NCBI GenBank assembly: GCA_003389325.1
Contig: QQVE01000024.1
Location: 1 to 64,000 of the forward strand
Origin: Planctomycetota bacterium
GTDB lineage: Bacteria; Planctomycetota; Planctomycetia; Pirellulales; PALSA-1355
Length of the DNA: 64,000 bases
Reading direction: 5' to 3'
The notes below the pieces were generated by a model, which searched no databases, had not been told where the DNA came from, and saw only the letters and a program-made list of their open reading frames with translations. The position numbers and the translations under genes are program-made. Position 1 is the first letter of the stretch, and each line of letters starts with the position of its first letter. Positions 8,115 through 16,697 of this stretch are shown here, in pieces.

Positions 8115-8187
8115 TGGACCGGAAGGGAGTCGAACCCTCGACCTCTGCATTGCGAACGCAGCGCTCTCCCAACTGAGCTACCGGCCC
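8115..8187 (-). tRNA. tRNA-Ala (anticodon CGC)
   Basis: The minus strand folds as a 73-nt tRNA. The acceptor is GGGCCGG/CCGGTCC and includes the G3:U70 wobble that marks alanine tRNAs. The D arm is AGCTCAGTTGGGAGAGCG, the anticodon stem CTGCG/TGCAG carries the loop TTCGCAA (anticodon CGC), and the T arm contains GGTTCGACTCC. The discriminator is A and CCA is not encoded. Its 3' end faces the integrase at 6788-7993. Confidence 0.95.
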
Positions 8188-8344
8188 GGTGAGGCCGCCG
8201 TTGTGGGGCGGCGTCTGGGGGACTAAGCATTGTAAAAGTAGGCTGCGGGACTGTCCAGGTCGAGCCAGACGGGGGATCGCTGCCCGGCGAGGCGGCGGGC
8301 ACCTACAATAGAGCGGTGCATCTGCTACAATCCCCGGCTCGCTC

Positions 8345-9205
8345 ATGGCCTCGTTGCGCTCTGTCACGATTGTCGGTGTTGGCTTGATCGGTGGCTCGAT
8401 CGGGCTCGGTGTGCGCGCTCGCGGCCTGGCCGCCAAGGTGGTGGGCTACGGCTCGCGCCCCGCGACGCTGGAAGCCGCCCTCAAGCTCGGTGCAGTCGAC
8501 GAAGTGGCCGCCGATCCGGCTGCCGCAGTGGCCGAAGCCGAATTGGTCGTCGTCTGCGCTCCGGTCGATCACATCGCCAAACGCGTGCAGCAACTAGCGC
8601 CGCTCTGCCAGCCCGGGACGCTATTGACCGACGCCGGCAGCACCAAGGCGCAAATCGTTCGCGAGTTGGAGGCCGCCGCCGCAGGCTGGAATCCGGACGT
8701 GCGCTTCGTCGGCAGCCACCCCTTGGCCGGCAACGAGAAGCGCGGCCCGCAGCACGCGAGCGCCGATCTATTCGCCGGCCGCGTGGTGGTCGTCACGCCC
8801 ACGACGCAAACCCGCCCCGACGACCGTCGCAAGCTGGAGACGTTCTGGAGCGAGCTGGGAGCCAGGGTGGTGGAAATGCCGCCCGAGGAACACGATGCGG
8901 CGTTGGCCGTTACCAGCCACCTGCCGCACCTGGTGGCTGCCGCGCTCGCCGGCTCGACACCCGAGGAATTTGTCCAGCTCACCGCGGGCGGCTGGCAAGA
9001 CTCGACCCGCATCGCGGCGGGCGACCCTTCGCTGTGGCGGCAGATCCTGCTGGCCAATCGCGACAACCTGCTGGCGGCGCTGGCCCGGTTTGCGGACCTC
9101 GCCGCCGAGTACCGCCAGGCGCTCGAGGGGTCCGACGCCGCGCAGCTTGAGCACCTGCTGGCCGAAGCCAAGCGCATCCGCGACGCGTGCGATGCGCGCT
9201 TGTAG
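8345..9205 (+). CDS. tyrA: prephenate/arogenate dehydrogenase
   Basis: 286 aa. The N-terminal Rossmann motif VGVGLIGGSIG (about residues 10-20) binds NAD(P). GSHPLAGNEKRGP, STKAQIV and the later SHLPHLVAAAL segment are hallmarks of the TyrA family, which oxidatively decarboxylates prephenate or arogenate on the way to tyrosine. The length fits the single-domain cytosolic form, without a fused chorismate mutase or ACT domain. It stands alone, with the tRNA-Ala gene behind it and a convergent acyltransferase gene after it. Confidence 0.93.
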   Translation: MASLRSVTIVGVGLIGGSIGLGVRARGLAAKVVGYGSRPATLEAALKLGAVDEVAADPAAAVAEAELVVVCAPVDHIAKRVQQLAPLCQPGTLLTDAGSTKAQIVRELEAAAAGWNPDVRFVGSHPLAGNEKRGPQHASADLFAGRVVVVTPTTQTRPDDRRKLETFWSELGARVVEMPPEEHDAALAVTSHLPHLVAAALAGSTPEEFVQLTAGGWQDSTRIAAGDPSLWRQILLANRDNLLAALARFADLAAEYRQALEGSDAAQLEHLLAEAKRIRDACDARL

Positions 9206-9294
9206 CGTTCGAGCCGAGCGTCATCCTTGCCCCGCGGCGATCGAACTGGCAGCTCCGCTCAGATAGGCGAAATCCGCGGAGTCGAGGGGAAGCA

Positions 9295-10176
9295 TCAATG
9301 GGAAAGTGCCTGAATGTCCTCCATGATCGCCAGGGCGGAGGCGGTTTTTTGATCGCAGCCGAGGTGGCGCCGAGCGGCGGTTTCGCGCCATTGCTGCGTA
9401 GGCTCGACGCGGCCGAAGCGGTAGCGAACACGGTCCAGCCGGGGCGTTTCGTGCAACATGTCGCGGTCCTTCGAGACCGGCATCGTGCAGCCGTCGATGT
9501 GGCCCAGCAGCATGAACTCGAAATGCTTGAGATAGCTGTCGGTCTCCTCGATGGCCTCGGCCGTCGAAGCGTCGCCGGGACGCAACCGGGTGGCGGAAGG
9601 GAACAGCGCGAACGCATAGCCTCGATGGCGCAGGTCGTGAATCACGCGGTGCGCCGCGATGTTGAGTTGGTGGGCCTGATGCAGCTCCTCCTCGGTGTGC
9701 TCGGCGTGCAGCCACGAACGCGGACTGACCAACACGTGGTTGCACGCCTGTACCAGCGTCCACGTGCGGCCGACGTCTTCGTAGAGCTTGCGGCCGGCGA
9801 TCCAGATCAACTGCTCGAACAGTTCCCCCTGTCCCGCATCCGCCAGCAGCGTGCACAACGTCGGCACGTCGAGATTCGAACGATGATTCAAGCACAGCAT
9901 GCAGGCGTGGCCGTCTCGAGCGCGCTTGATCAGCGCTTCGAGATGTTCGCCGCCCTCGATGCCGCTGCCGGGCAGCAACAGCCGACGGCAGACCTCGGCC
10001 AGATAGGGCTGAATGTTCGTCGTGGCCCACGTCAGCACGTGGTCCGGCGTGGTGTCCGGGGCCCGGGACGGAAACGCGCGGGCGATGGCCGCGAGTTGCG
10101 GGGCAAAGACCGTGCTGAAATCGCCCGCCGGGAGCGGTGCCCTGTTTTCTTCGTACATGGTACGCCACAGATCCAT
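9295..10176 (-). CDS. PlsC-type acyltransferase
   Basis: 293 aa from the ATG 10174-10176; a longer frame upstream adds a poor Ala/Cys/Arg-rich segment. The acyltransferase box NHRSNLDVP (H-x4-D) and a later FPSATRLRPG, in the place of the FPEGTRS substrate-binding motif, indicate a glycerolphosphate acyltransferase-like enzyme that moves an acyl chain from acyl-CoA or acyl-ACP to a lysolipid. The N-terminal region (about 1-80) is an extension seen in larger GPAT-like proteins. No membrane helix is obvious. The exact substrate cannot be told from sequence. It is convergent with tyrA and divergent from purL. Confidence 0.75.
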   Translation of the reverse strand: MDLWRTMYEENRAPLPAGDFSTVFAPQLAAIARAFPSRAPDTTPDHVLTWATTNIQPYLAEVCRRLLLPGSGIEGGEHLEALIKRARDGHACMLCLNHRSNLDVPTLCTLLADAGQGELFEQLIWIAGRKLYEDVGRTWTLVQACNHVLVSPRSWLHAEHTEEELHQAHQLNIAAHRVIHDLRHRGYAFALFPSATRLRPGDASTAEAIEETDSYLKHFEFMLLGHIDGCTMPVSKDRDMLHETPRLDRVRYRFGRVEPTQQWRETAARRHLGCDQKTASALAIMEDIQALSH

Positions 10177-10343
10177 GCATACGGGCCACGGAGCCAAGGC
10201 GTGTATTCTACGAACCCCCGCCGCACGGCACGAACGGCAGGAAGCTGCCACGGCGCTGCACGCGGCGTCCCATTGAAAACCGGGATACCATTCCGTATTC
10301 TGCGTCTTGAAGGACGATCAACCCGCGGGGGCGCGCATCCCGA

Positions 10344-13289
10344 ATGCTTTGGGAAATTGACATTCATCCGCGGTCCAGCGAGGACAGCCGGGCCGCCACG
10401 GCCCTCATTCAGGCGGCTGCCGAGTTGGGCTTCGCCCGCGGGCCGCGCGTCGCCGCCGCAACGGGTTATCTCGTACAGGGTTCGCTCGATCGCGACCAGG
10501 TCGAGCGGATTGCCGGCGAGCTGCTCGTCGACAGCGTCGTCGAGCGGTCCGTGCTGGGCCAGGCCGGCGAAGACGTGCTGACCGACCCCGAATCGGCCGG
10601 CTGCGACCCGTCGGCCGAGTGGCAGGTGGTGCACGTCCTGCCCAAGCCGGGCGTAATGGACCCGGTGGCCCAAAGCACGCTGGCGGCCATCGCCGACATG
10701 AATCTCCAGGCCGACGCGGTGCGCACGCTGCGGAAGTACTGGATCGCCGATCTCTCCGACGACGAGCTGGCCACGCTCTGCAACAAGGCGCTGGCCAACG
10801 ACGCCATCGAGCAGGTCGTGCTCGGGCCCCTCGAGTTCGATCGCCTCGAACTCGGCTCGCCCTACCAGTTCGAGCTGCAGACCGTGCCGCTGGCCTCGCT
10901 CGACGACGACGGCCTGCGGCGGCTCAGCCGCGAGGGACAGCTCTACCTGTCGCTGGTCGAGATGCAGACGATTCAGAACCACTTCCGCGAGTTGGGCCGC
11001 GACCCCACTGACGCCGAGCTGGAAACGATCGCCCAGACCTGGAGCGAGCACTGCAGCCACAAGACCCTGGCCGGGCGCATCGCCTATCGCGGGCCCGACG
11101 GTGAGCGGCGGTTCGAGAACATGCTCAAGGAGACGATCTTTGCCGCCACGCACGAAATTCGTGGGCAACTCGGCGACGACGACTGGTGCGTCAGCGTGTT
11201 CGCCGACAACGCGGGCATCGTTCGCTTCGACGAGCACAACAACGTCGTGTTCAAGGTCGAAACGCACAATCACCCCTCGGCGCTTGAGCCCTACGGCGGC
11301 GCCAACACCGGCGTGGGCGGCGTCATCCGCGATCCGCTTGGCACCGGGATGGGGGCCAAGCCGATCTGCAACACCGACGTGTTCTGCTTCGCCCCGCCTG
11401 AGACCCCGGTGCACGCCGTGCCGACCGGCGCTTTGCATCCCAAGCGCGTGATGCGGGGCGTCGTCTCCGGCGTGCGCGACTACGGCAACCGGATGGGCAT
11501 TCCCACCGTTAACGGCGCGATCTACTTCGACCCACGCTACCTCGGCAATCCGTTGGTCTACTGCGGCAACGTGGGGCTCATTCCCCGCGACAAGTCGTCG
11601 AAGGAGCCGCAGCCGGGCGACTACATCGTGGCCCTCGGCGGACGCACCGGCCGCGACGGCATCCACGGCGCCACGTTCAGCTCGGCCGAGCTGACCCACG
11701 AAAGCGAAAGCCTCTCAGGCGGTGCCGTGCAAATTGGCAATGCCATCACCGAGAAGATGCTGCTCGACGTGGTGCTGGCCGCCCGCGACCAGGGGTTGTA
11801 TCACGCCATCACCGATTGCGGCGCCGGCGGGTTCTCGAGCGCCGTGGGCGAAATGGGCGAAAAGATCGGCGCCGAAGTGTGGCTCGACCGCGCCCCGCTC
11901 AAGTACGAAGGCCTCTCCTACACCGAAATCTGGATCTCCGAGGCCCAGGAGCGGATGGTGCTGGCCGTCGGGCCCGACCAGTGGGAGGCCTTCGCGGCGC
12001 TCTCTGCCAGCGAAGGCGTCGAGGCCACGGTGATCGGACGCTTCGTGCCCACCGGGCGGCTGCAGCTCAAGTACGGCGAGGACCAGGTGGCCGACCTCTC
12101 GATGGCCTTCCTGCACGACGGGCGCCCGCCGGTGGTGCGCGATGCGGTGTACGCTCCGCCGGCCGCCGCGCCCTTGAAGATCACGGCCGAGGCCGCCGCC
12201 AACCCGACCGAAACGCTGACCAAGATCCTCGGATCGCTCAACGTCGCCAGCAAGCACTGGGTCATTCGCCAGTACGACCACGAAGTCCAAGGCGGCAGCG
12301 TCATCAAGCCGCTGGTGGGCGCCCAGAACGACGGGCCCAGCGATGCGGCCGTCGTGCGACCCGTGCTCTCCTCGCATCGCGGCATCGCCGTATCCTGCGG
12401 CATGAACCCCCACTACGGCGACTTCGACACCTATCACATGGCCTGCAGCGCCGTCGACGAAGCGGTGCGCAACTGCGTGGCCGTGGGAGCCGACCCGGAC
12501 CGGATTGCCATCCTCGACAACTTCTGCTGGGGCAACACTGATCGCACCGAAACGCTCGGCTCGCTGGTGCGGGCGGCGCTAGCGTGCCACGATCTGGCCG
12601 TGGCGCTGGGCACGCCGTTCATCAGCGGCAAGGATAGCCTCAACAATGAATTCCGCTATGTCGATGCCGACGGCCAGTCGCGCTCGATCAGCATTCCCCC
12701 GTCGCTGCTAATCAGCGCCCTGGGCCAGATCGACGACGTGGCCCGGGCCGTGACGATGGACCTGAAGGAAGTGGGCAACCGCCTCTACATCGTCGGCGAG
12801 ACGTTCGAGGAGTTGGGCGGATCGCACTTTGCCGCCGTGCATCGTCTCGACGGGGGCGAAGTTCCCAAGGTCGACCCGGCCAGGGCCAAGCGCACCTTCG
12901 CAAAGCTGCACGCCGCGATGACCGAGGGTCTAGTTCGCTCGTGCCACGACCTGAGCGAGGGAGGTCTGGCGGTCGCCCTGGCCGAGATGGCATTCGCCGG
13001 CGGGCTGGGAGCGGCGGTCGAATTGACGAACGTGCCGCACGCCGCCCTGGCCGATCAGCACGAGGCGGCCGTGCTGCTGTTTGCCGAATCGAACACCCGG
13101 TTCCTCTGCGAGGTGGCGCCCGAGCACGCTGCCCGGTTCGAGGAGCTGCTGTCGGACGTTCCCTTGGGAAACTTGGGCGAAGTCACGGCGCTTCAGGACC
13201 TGCAAGTGACGCACGACGGCCATCCGGTGATCGTCGTCGACTTGGAGCGTTTGAAAGCCGCCTGGCAGGCGCCATTGGATTGGAACTGA
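10344..13289 (+). CDS. purL: phosphoribosylformylglycinamidine synthase II with PurS-like N-terminus
   Basis: 981 aa, between small PurL (about 730-750) and the long fused enzyme (about 1,300). The first 190 or so residues contain ferredoxin-like PurS-type segments ([21 protein letters not shown]...LRKYWI). The PurL catalytic part follows: [57 protein letters not shown] and [10 protein letters not shown]. It converts FGAR plus glutamine-derived ammonia to FGAM using ATP in purine synthesis. The glutaminase PurQ is encoded 77 bp downstream, so the complex is PurS-PurL fusion plus separate PurQ. Confidence 0.95.
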   Translation: MLWEIDIHPRSSEDSRAATALIQAAAELGFARGPRVAAATGYLVQGSLDRDQVERIAGELLVDSVVERSVLGQAGEDVLTDPESAGCDPSAEWQVVHVLPKPGVMDPVAQSTLAAIADMNLQADAVRTLRKYWIADLSDDELATLCNKALANDAIEQVVLGPLEFDRLELGSPYQFELQTVPLASLDDDGLRRLSREGQLYLSLVEMQTIQNHFRELGRDPTDAELETIAQTWSEHCSHKTLAGRIAYRGPDGERRFENMLKETIFAATHEIRGQLGDDDWCVSVFADNAGIVRFDEHNNVVFKVETHNHPSALEPYGGANTGVGGVIRDPLGTGMGAKPICNTDVFCFAPPETPVHAVPTGALHPKRVMRGVVSGVRDYGNRMGIPTVNGAIYFDPRYLGNPLVYCGNVGLIPRDKSSKEPQPGDYIVALGGRTGRDGIHGATFSSAELTHESESLSGGAVQIGNAITEKMLLDVVLAARDQGLYHAITDCGAGGFSSAVGEMGEKIGAEVWLDRAPLKYEGLSYTEIWISEAQERMVLAVGPDQWEAFAALSASEGVEATVIGRFVPTGRLQLKYGEDQVADLSMAFLHDGRPPVVRDAVYAPPAAAPLKITAEAAANPTETLTKILGSLNVASKHWVIRQYDHEVQGGSVIKPLVGAQNDGPSDAAVVRPVLSSHRGIAVSCGMNPHYGDFDTYHMACSAVDEAVRNCVAVGADPDRIAILDNFCWGNTDRTETLGSLVRAALACHDLAVALGTPFISGKDSLNNEFRYVDADGQSRSISIPPSLLISALGQIDDVARAVTMDLKEVGNRLYIVGETFEELGGSHFAAVHRLDGGEVPKVDPARAKRTFAKLHAAMTEGLVRSCHDLSEGGLAVALAEMAFAGGLGAAVELTNVPHAALADQHEAAVLLFAESNTRFLCEVAPEHAARFEELLSDVPLGNLGEVTALQDLQVTHDGHPVIVVDLERLKAAWQAPLDWN

Positions 13290-13366
13290 GTTTTTCGCGA
13301 GACGCGCGACGGCGCACGAACCCGCAAACGGCAACAACCCTACGTCAGAGCAACCCGCAAACCGCC

Positions 13367-14158
13367 ATGGCCCAGCCACGCGTCCTCGTCCTGCGATCGC
13401 CCGGCACGAACTGCGACCTGGAGACGGTCTACGCCTTCGAGCGGGCCGGAGCCGTGGCCGAGCGGATGCACGTGCGCCGGGTGCTCGAGTCGCCGGGACA
13501 ACTGGCCGGCTACCAGATCCTCTGCGTACCGGGTGGATTCAGCTACGGCGACGACATTGCCGCGGGCCGCATTCTGGCCAACCAATTGCGGCATCATCTG
13601 TTCGACCACCTGCGAAGCTTCCACGCCGAAGGGAAGCTCATCCTGGGCATTTGCAACGGCTTTCAGGTGTTGCTCAAGAGCGGCCTGCTGTTGCCGGTCG
13701 ACCCGGGCGGCGCGATTCCGGCCACGCTCACCTGGAACACGTTGGGCAGGTTCGAAGATCGCTGGGTGCCGCTGGTCACCGCCGGCGAGAAGTCGCCGTT
13801 CTTCGCAGGCATCGACACGATGTACCTGCCGGTGGCGCACGCCGAGGGCAGGTTCGTGACGCGGGACGCCCGCGTGTTCGAGCAGTTGGCCACGGCCGGC
13901 CAACTGGTGCTGCGCTACGGGGCGCGCCCCCCGCAAGGCGTCGAGCTCGAGCCACGCACGGCGTACCCGGACAATCCCAACGGATCGTCCGGAGACGTGG
14001 CCGGTTTGTGCGACGCCTCGGGGCGCGTATGCGGACTGATGCCGCATCCCGAGCGGTATATCGATCCGACGCAGCATCCGCGCTGGACCCGTCAGCCGGC
14101 TCGAGCAGCCGGCGACGGATTGCGCGTCTTTCAGAACGCCGTGAGTTACTTCGCTTAG
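13367..14158 (+). CDS. purQ: phosphoribosylformylglycinamidine synthase I, glutaminase subunit
   Basis: 263 aa from the ATG at 13367 (MAQPRVLVLRSPGTNCD). It is a class I glutamine amidotransferase with the nucleophile elbow GICNGFQ (Cys nucleophile) and the C-terminal PHPER with the catalytic His, plus CVPGGFSYGDD near residue 45. It feeds ammonia to the PurL encoded just upstream; the 77-bp gap suggests one transcript. The length matches the small PurQ family. The longer upstream frame is a shadow of purL. Confidence 0.95.
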   Translation: MAQPRVLVLRSPGTNCDLETVYAFERAGAVAERMHVRRVLESPGQLAGYQILCVPGGFSYGDDIAAGRILANQLRHHLFDHLRSFHAEGKLILGICNGFQVLLKSGLLLPVDPGGAIPATLTWNTLGRFEDRWVPLVTAGEKSPFFAGIDTMYLPVAHAEGRFVTRDARVFEQLATAGQLVLRYGARPPQGVELEPRTAYPDNPNGSSGDVAGLCDASGRVCGLMPHPERYIDPTQHPRWTRQPARAAGDGLRVFQNAVSYFA

Positions 14159-14191
14159 CCGTCCGTTGCACGAGGCAAACGGTTCCTGTGG

Positions 14192-14440
14192 CTACTGGCA
14201 GCAAGGCACCGGGGAACTGACCACCGGCGACACCACCGTGGTGGTGATCCCATCGCCGCCGCAGGGATCGCAGCAGGATTGCGGGCAGCAGGGCTGCGGG
14301 CAACACGGCAACTGGGCGGCCACCGGTGTAGGCTGCCGCCGGCCGAACATCGACGTCGGTCGCCAGCAGTTGTTGTGGAAGCAGCCGGACGTTCCGGCCG
14401 TTGCCACCGCCAATACCGACAAATACAGAAGTTTGCGCAT
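14192..14440 (-). CDS. small Cys/Pro-rich lipoprotein
   Basis: 82 aa from the ATG at 14438-14440, with a GGAG ribosome site. A short signal peptide ends in the lipobox TSGC (Cys20). The mature part is dominated by Cys-Cys-Pro repeats (PCCPQPCCPQSCCDPC), ending in a Val/Ser/Pro stretch and CCQ. It is probably exported and membrane-anchored. The cysteine clusters could bind metal or form disulfides, but no family function is known to me. It lies between purQ and spoVG, convergent with purQ. Confidence 0.65.
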   Translation of the reverse strand: MRKLLYLSVLAVATAGTSGCFHNNCWRPTSMFGRRQPTPVAAQLPCCPQPCCPQSCCDPCGGDGITTTVVSPVVSSPVPCCQ

Positions 14441-14735
14441 CGTTCTCTCTCCGGGCAGGAAAAAGGGGTAGGTTGCTTGCCCCGCGCCGTCATGGCGCGC
14501 GAGCGGTGGGCAATGGAACCATACCCCGCGGCCGATGATGTGCAAACGCAACGCGCTGCATTTCGGCAACACCGCCGGGGCGAACGAAACGCCTGCGACG
14601 GCCATGCCGGTCGTACCGGCGACGCAGACGCTAGGGGGGCGGCAAACTTCGCGGGGAGAATGGACGCATCGCGCAGTGCAGTGTCCGCGCATCACGCATC
14701 TGCACGAAGACCACGGAGGGATAAAAAGCTGGTGC
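14441..14735. other. short gap before the palindromic units, nothing assignable
   Basis: About 295 bp between the small lipoprotein and the paired palindromes. It should hold the promoter for the minus-strand lipoprotein gene, but no good -35/-10 pair was seen. Confidence 0.35.
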
Positions 14736-14808
14736 CATGCTCACGCCCCGCGTGAGCATGCAGCGGCGCCGGCCTCGATCGCGCATGCTCAAGACGAGCG
14801 TGAGCATG
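14736..14808. repeat. two REP-like 25-bp palindromic units
   Basis: Unit 1 (14736-14760) is a perfect hairpin: CATGCTCACGC, a 3-nt loop, GCGTGAGCATG. Unit 2 (14784-14808) keeps the outer arms CATGCTCA and TGAGCATG with a degenerate middle. They lie 23 bp apart, just beyond the end of spoVG, and could act as a processing or termination signal or be members of an intergenic repeat family. Confidence 0.7.
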
Positions 14809-14854
14809 GCCCCCAACATATGGTTCACTGCCGTGACGAAACGCGCGCGACTCC

Positions 14855-15457
14855 CTAGAAAATCCCGGCGCCGAATCCGCCCCGTTTCGAGCCCTGCTGC
14901 TCGGGACGCACGTGCGGTCCGGGCTGGCCGCTTTGCTTCGCCGCGGGGGCCCGGTGCGGACTGCGCGGCTGCGGCTCGGCGGGCTGCACCTGGGTGGTCC
15001 GCGCCGTGGCCGGACGCGCCGGCGAGGTGGTCTCCGCGTCGGCATGGTCGTAGTCGTCGTAGGTGGACCGATAGCCGGGCACCTTGGCGCGATCCAACTC
15101 CAACTGAAACTCGTGAATCACCCGGTCCTGAATCATCTCGCGGCAGGCCGAGTTGATCGGGTGCGCGATATCAGCGTAAAGCTTCGCGCGGCCGTCCTCG
15201 TCCTTGACGAGACGGTCTTCGCTCAATCGACCGCCGCACTGGTTGCAATGCGCAGCGCGCAGATGGTTCTTGCACCCGCAGTTCGGGCAGTGGGCCGTGA
15301 GCTTGCGGCTGGGCATGGCCACGAAGGGCCCGTTGGCCCCGTCGATGATCTTCAGATCTCGAATCACGAAACTATTGTCGAACGTGATCGAGCAAAAGGC
15401 CTGAAGCCGTTCGCTGGCATCCTCCATCAGCTTGATGCGGACCTCGGTGATTTCCAC
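14855..15457 (-). CDS. spoVG: SpoVG with an inserted zinc ribbon and a disordered tail
   Basis: 200 aa with a GTG start at 15455-15457 and SD AAGGAG 7 nt before it. The SpoVG core is clear: MEITEVRIKLMED, SITFDNSFVIRDLKIIDG, GPFVAMPSRK, then DIAHPINSACREMIQDRVIHEF. Between the two halves (residues about 51-94) sits an insertion with C57/C60 and C71/C74, a zinc ribbon missing from the 85-97 aa Bacillus-type protein. After residue 120 the tail is Pro/Ala/Gln-rich and probably disordered. SpoVG is a small nucleic-acid-binding regulator. ispE directly upstream on the same strand (25 bp) is a known pairing. Confidence 0.9.
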   Translation of the reverse strand: MEITEVRIKLMEDASERLQAFCSITFDNSFVIRDLKIIDGANGPFVAMPSRKLTAHCPNCGCKNHLRAAHCNQCGGRLSEDRLVKDEDGRAKLYADIAHPINSACREMIQDRVIHEFQLELDRAKVPGYRSTYDDYDHADAETTSPARPATARTTQVQPAEPQPRSPHRAPAAKQSGQPGPHVRPEQQGSKRGGFGAGIF

Positions 15458-15481
15458 GGCCGTTCTCCTTACGATGTGGCT

Positions 15482-16381
15482 TTAGTTGGCCGCGCCTACG
15501 GCATAGACCCGTCCTAGACCGCGCGCTTGCAAACGTCGGGCGACACGGCGCGCGTGCCGCGCGTGGTGGCAAACTCCAAAGTAGGCTGTACCACTACCGC
15601 TCATCTGATCCGCCAGAAGATGCTGCCGCGCGAACTCGCGCCGCAGCCGTTCGATCCAGGGAGAAAGCGTCTCGGCCACCCCTTGCAGCCGGTTGAAGAC
15701 GCACTCGCGCAGGTTCCGCATGTCGCCGCCGCACAGCTTGTCGGTCAGCGGCCGACTGCCCCGGGGCCGCTCGGGCACCTCGACGCCGGCATAGACCCGG
15801 GCCGTGGAGAGACCCGCCGGCGGGCGCACGACGACAAAGTGCCAGGGCACGCCCACGTTCAACGGCTCGACGCGCTCGCCCCGCCCCAGACACCGTGCCG
15901 GGCCGCGCGCAAAAAACAAGGGCACGTCACTGCCCAACTCAGCGGAAAGTTCGGCCAGCGCCGCGCGCGACCAGCCCAACCGCCAGACATCGTTGGCCGC
16001 CAACAGCGCCGCGGCGGCATCGCTCGAAGCACCACCCAGCCCGGCTTCGGCCGGAATCCGCTTGATCAGCCGCAGGCCGATTCCCTCGTCGACCCCGGCG
16101 CGGCTCCGCAGCAGCGCGACGGCCTTGTAGGCCAGGTTGCCTTCCGGCGGCGGGAGTTTGCCGCGGGTATCCTCGTCGAGTGCCGCGTGCCAGCGGCAAT
16201 CCAACTCGATATCGCCGCTCTCGAGACGCCACGCAAATAGCGTATCGCAGAGGCTCAGCGGAACGACGATGGTCTCAATCTCGTGGTACCCGTCGTCTCG
16301 GCGGCCAAGCACCTCGAAGAAGAGATTCAATTTCGCCGGCGCCCGATGCATCACGCTCGCAGCTGGCCGGTGAGTTTTCAT
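15482..16381 (-). CDS. ispE: 4-diphosphocytidyl-2-C-methyl-D-erythritol kinase
   Basis: 299 aa GHMP-family kinase. The N-terminal motif PAKLNLFFEVLGRRDDGYHEIET and the ATP-binding glycine loop PAEAGLGGASSDAAAAL identify IspE, which phosphorylates CDP-methylerythritol in the non-mevalonate isoprenoid pathway. The C-terminal segment MSGSGTAYFGVC fits the family's third motif. The length is normal. It is followed after 25 bp by spoVG, and a promoter on the same strand is seen at 16494-16521. Confidence 0.93.
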   Translation of the reverse strand: MKTHRPAASVMHRAPAKLNLFFEVLGRRDDGYHEIETIVVPLSLCDTLFAWRLESGDIELDCRWHAALDEDTRGKLPPPEGNLAYKAVALLRSRAGVDEGIGLRLIKRIPAEAGLGGASSDAAAALLAANDVWRLGWSRAALAELSAELGSDVPLFFARGPARCLGRGERVEPLNVGVPWHFVVVRPPAGLSTARVYAGVEVPERPRGSRPLTDKLCGGDMRNLRECVFNRLQGVAETLSPWIERLRREFARQHLLADQMSGSGTAYFGVCHHARHARRVARRLQARGLGRVYAVGAAN

Positions 16382-16493
16382 GACAAGCGGTCCCTGCTTG
16401 CATGCGACAGGCGGACCCCATTATCCACTCGCCGCGTAGAAATTACATTGCTGTCACCTGGTAAATGGGCTTGACAACCCCAAACTGATGCGA

Positions 16494-16521
16494 ATTGTAA
16501 CGAACCCGAACAAACCGTCAA
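16494..16521 (-). promoter_or_regulatory. sigma70-type promoter for ispE-spoVG
   Basis: On the minus strand TTGACG (16516-16521) and TACAAT (16494-16499) are 16 bp apart, about 110 bp before the ispE start. The surrounding 316-bp intergenic region is AT-rich for this genome and holds no gene. Confidence 0.6.
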
Positions 16522-16697
16522 TCTGGATTGTGACCTTTTTGTTCGGATCGAGAATTGGCGCGCACCTCGAGCCGGCATTGACTCTAGGGCTTTTGTGCTA
16601 GCTTGCGAAGCAGCGCAGCCTGGCATAGCCCACTCACGCCAGCCAGGCGGAACGCGTCGTCACAGCCCCGCCGACCGATCGCGGCAGAGCCTCGGAC

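Noticed and set aside
10032-11699. A 555-codon open frame antisense to purL and the acyltransferase
   Set aside because: It is a shadow frame created by high-GC codon use in purL; the translation is His/Gly/Val/Arg-rich with no family texture, while purL on the other strand is unmistakable.
16471-16500. TTGACA on the plus strand as a promoter
   Set aside because: There is no plus-strand gene behind it and no good -10 at proper spacing; the minus-strand pair TTGACG/TACAAT serves ispE better.
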